Assembly: GCA_018873245.2 (NCBI GenBank)
Contig: JAEMBT020000002.1
Coordinates: forward strand, 8,096,001 to 8,160,000
DNA: 64,000 nt
Source of the DNA: Archegozetes longisetosus
Taxonomy: Eukaryota > Arthropoda > Arachnida > Sarcoptiformes > Trhypochthoniidae
Reading direction: 5' to 3'
The notes below the pieces were generated by a model. That model was not told where the DNA came from. It searched no databases and saw only the letters and a program-made list of their open reading frames with translations. Shown here piece after piece: positions 63,577 to 64,000 of the stretch (position 1 is its first letter; every line of letters begins with the position of its first letter). The translations under genes were made by a program, and so were the position numbers.

Positions 63577-64000
63577 TTTTATCTAATTATTACAAACAGT
63601 TGAGTAACTAAACTATTACTTGAACGTTAACATTACATTAAATATAAAAACTAATCATATTTACAATTAGATGAGAGATGAATAAGGAGAGCAAGTTAGA
63701 GATTCAAAAAGTGTTTTATTATGTATCTAGTTTATTTGAAAATTAGATGGCAGCACGAGATGTATGTTGAACTCCTTCAATACAGAATCTAACTTTGTTC
63801 TAACGTTAATCACTAATTTTAATCTAAGTTTACTAATTCTCTTATATCTTAAGCAAATATTTCTCAAGTTTCTTTCAGTTGAATAAGTTCATGGGCTTAA
63901 TTCAGAATCATATTTGTTTAGAATCGAATGTTATCTATTTGAATACTAAAACAAATAAAATAATCTATATTATAGTACAGTCAAACGCAAAATTAAGGGA
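63577..64000. other. upstream flank of SOSS-B
   Basis: AT-rich DNA that should hold the SOSS-B promoter. No motif, repeat or coding exon was recognised. Confidence 0.4.

Overview
The window is animal nuclear DNA, most likely from an arthropod. AT-rich DNA carries genes with mostly 57-130 nt GT-AG introns, and the gene set (Frizzled, megalin/LRP2, CD63-like tetraspanins, a secreted trypsin-like protease, SOSS-B) is animal-wide. A mite or other chelicerate would fit the compact gene structure, but nothing seen fixes the species. All coordinates, splice joins and alignments were worked out by eye.

Layout: positions 1-25,475 are a gene desert without a convincing conserved protein. It holds DNA-transposon remains (two 174-bp pogo-like MITEs and a mariner deletion derivative), seven full or partial copies of a ~60-bp palindromic repeat, and several microsatellites and minisatellites. 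Then follow, on the minus strand, a four-exon trypsin-like serine protease (25,476-26,759) and a complete 27-exon megalin/LRP2 gene (28,262-48,271). The megalin has 35 LDLa modules in clusters of 6, 8, 10 and 11, eight YWTD propellers, one transmembrane segment and an NPxY tail, about 4,604 residues in all.

From 49.8 to 59.7 kb lies an old direct segmental duplication. Unit A carries an intact CD63-like tetraspanin. Unit B carries a diverged copy that has lost its first transmembrane exon and its C-terminal tail, and B alone has acquired at least three repeat insertions. A ~260-bp non-coding block far upstream of each tetraspanin is strikingly conserved between the units. On the plus strand, 60,189-61,960 is a single-exon Frizzled of the Fz1/2/7 class. 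On the minus strand, 63,075-63,576 is a three-exon SOSS-B (NABP) single-stranded-DNA-binding protein.

The genes do not form a pathway or operon; megalin, tetraspanin and Frizzled are all membrane proteins, but their closeness need mean nothing. Both megalin and Frizzled contain one apparent single-base loss in an otherwise perfect reading frame, each repaired by one base in a short homopolymer, which points to residual assembly errors rather than two dead genes. I found no rRNA, tRNA, CRISPR array or wholly new multi-gene system. The most unusual signals are the duplicated tetraspanin locus with its conserved upstream block, the small palindromic repeat family and the inverted-repeat element between the duplicated units.
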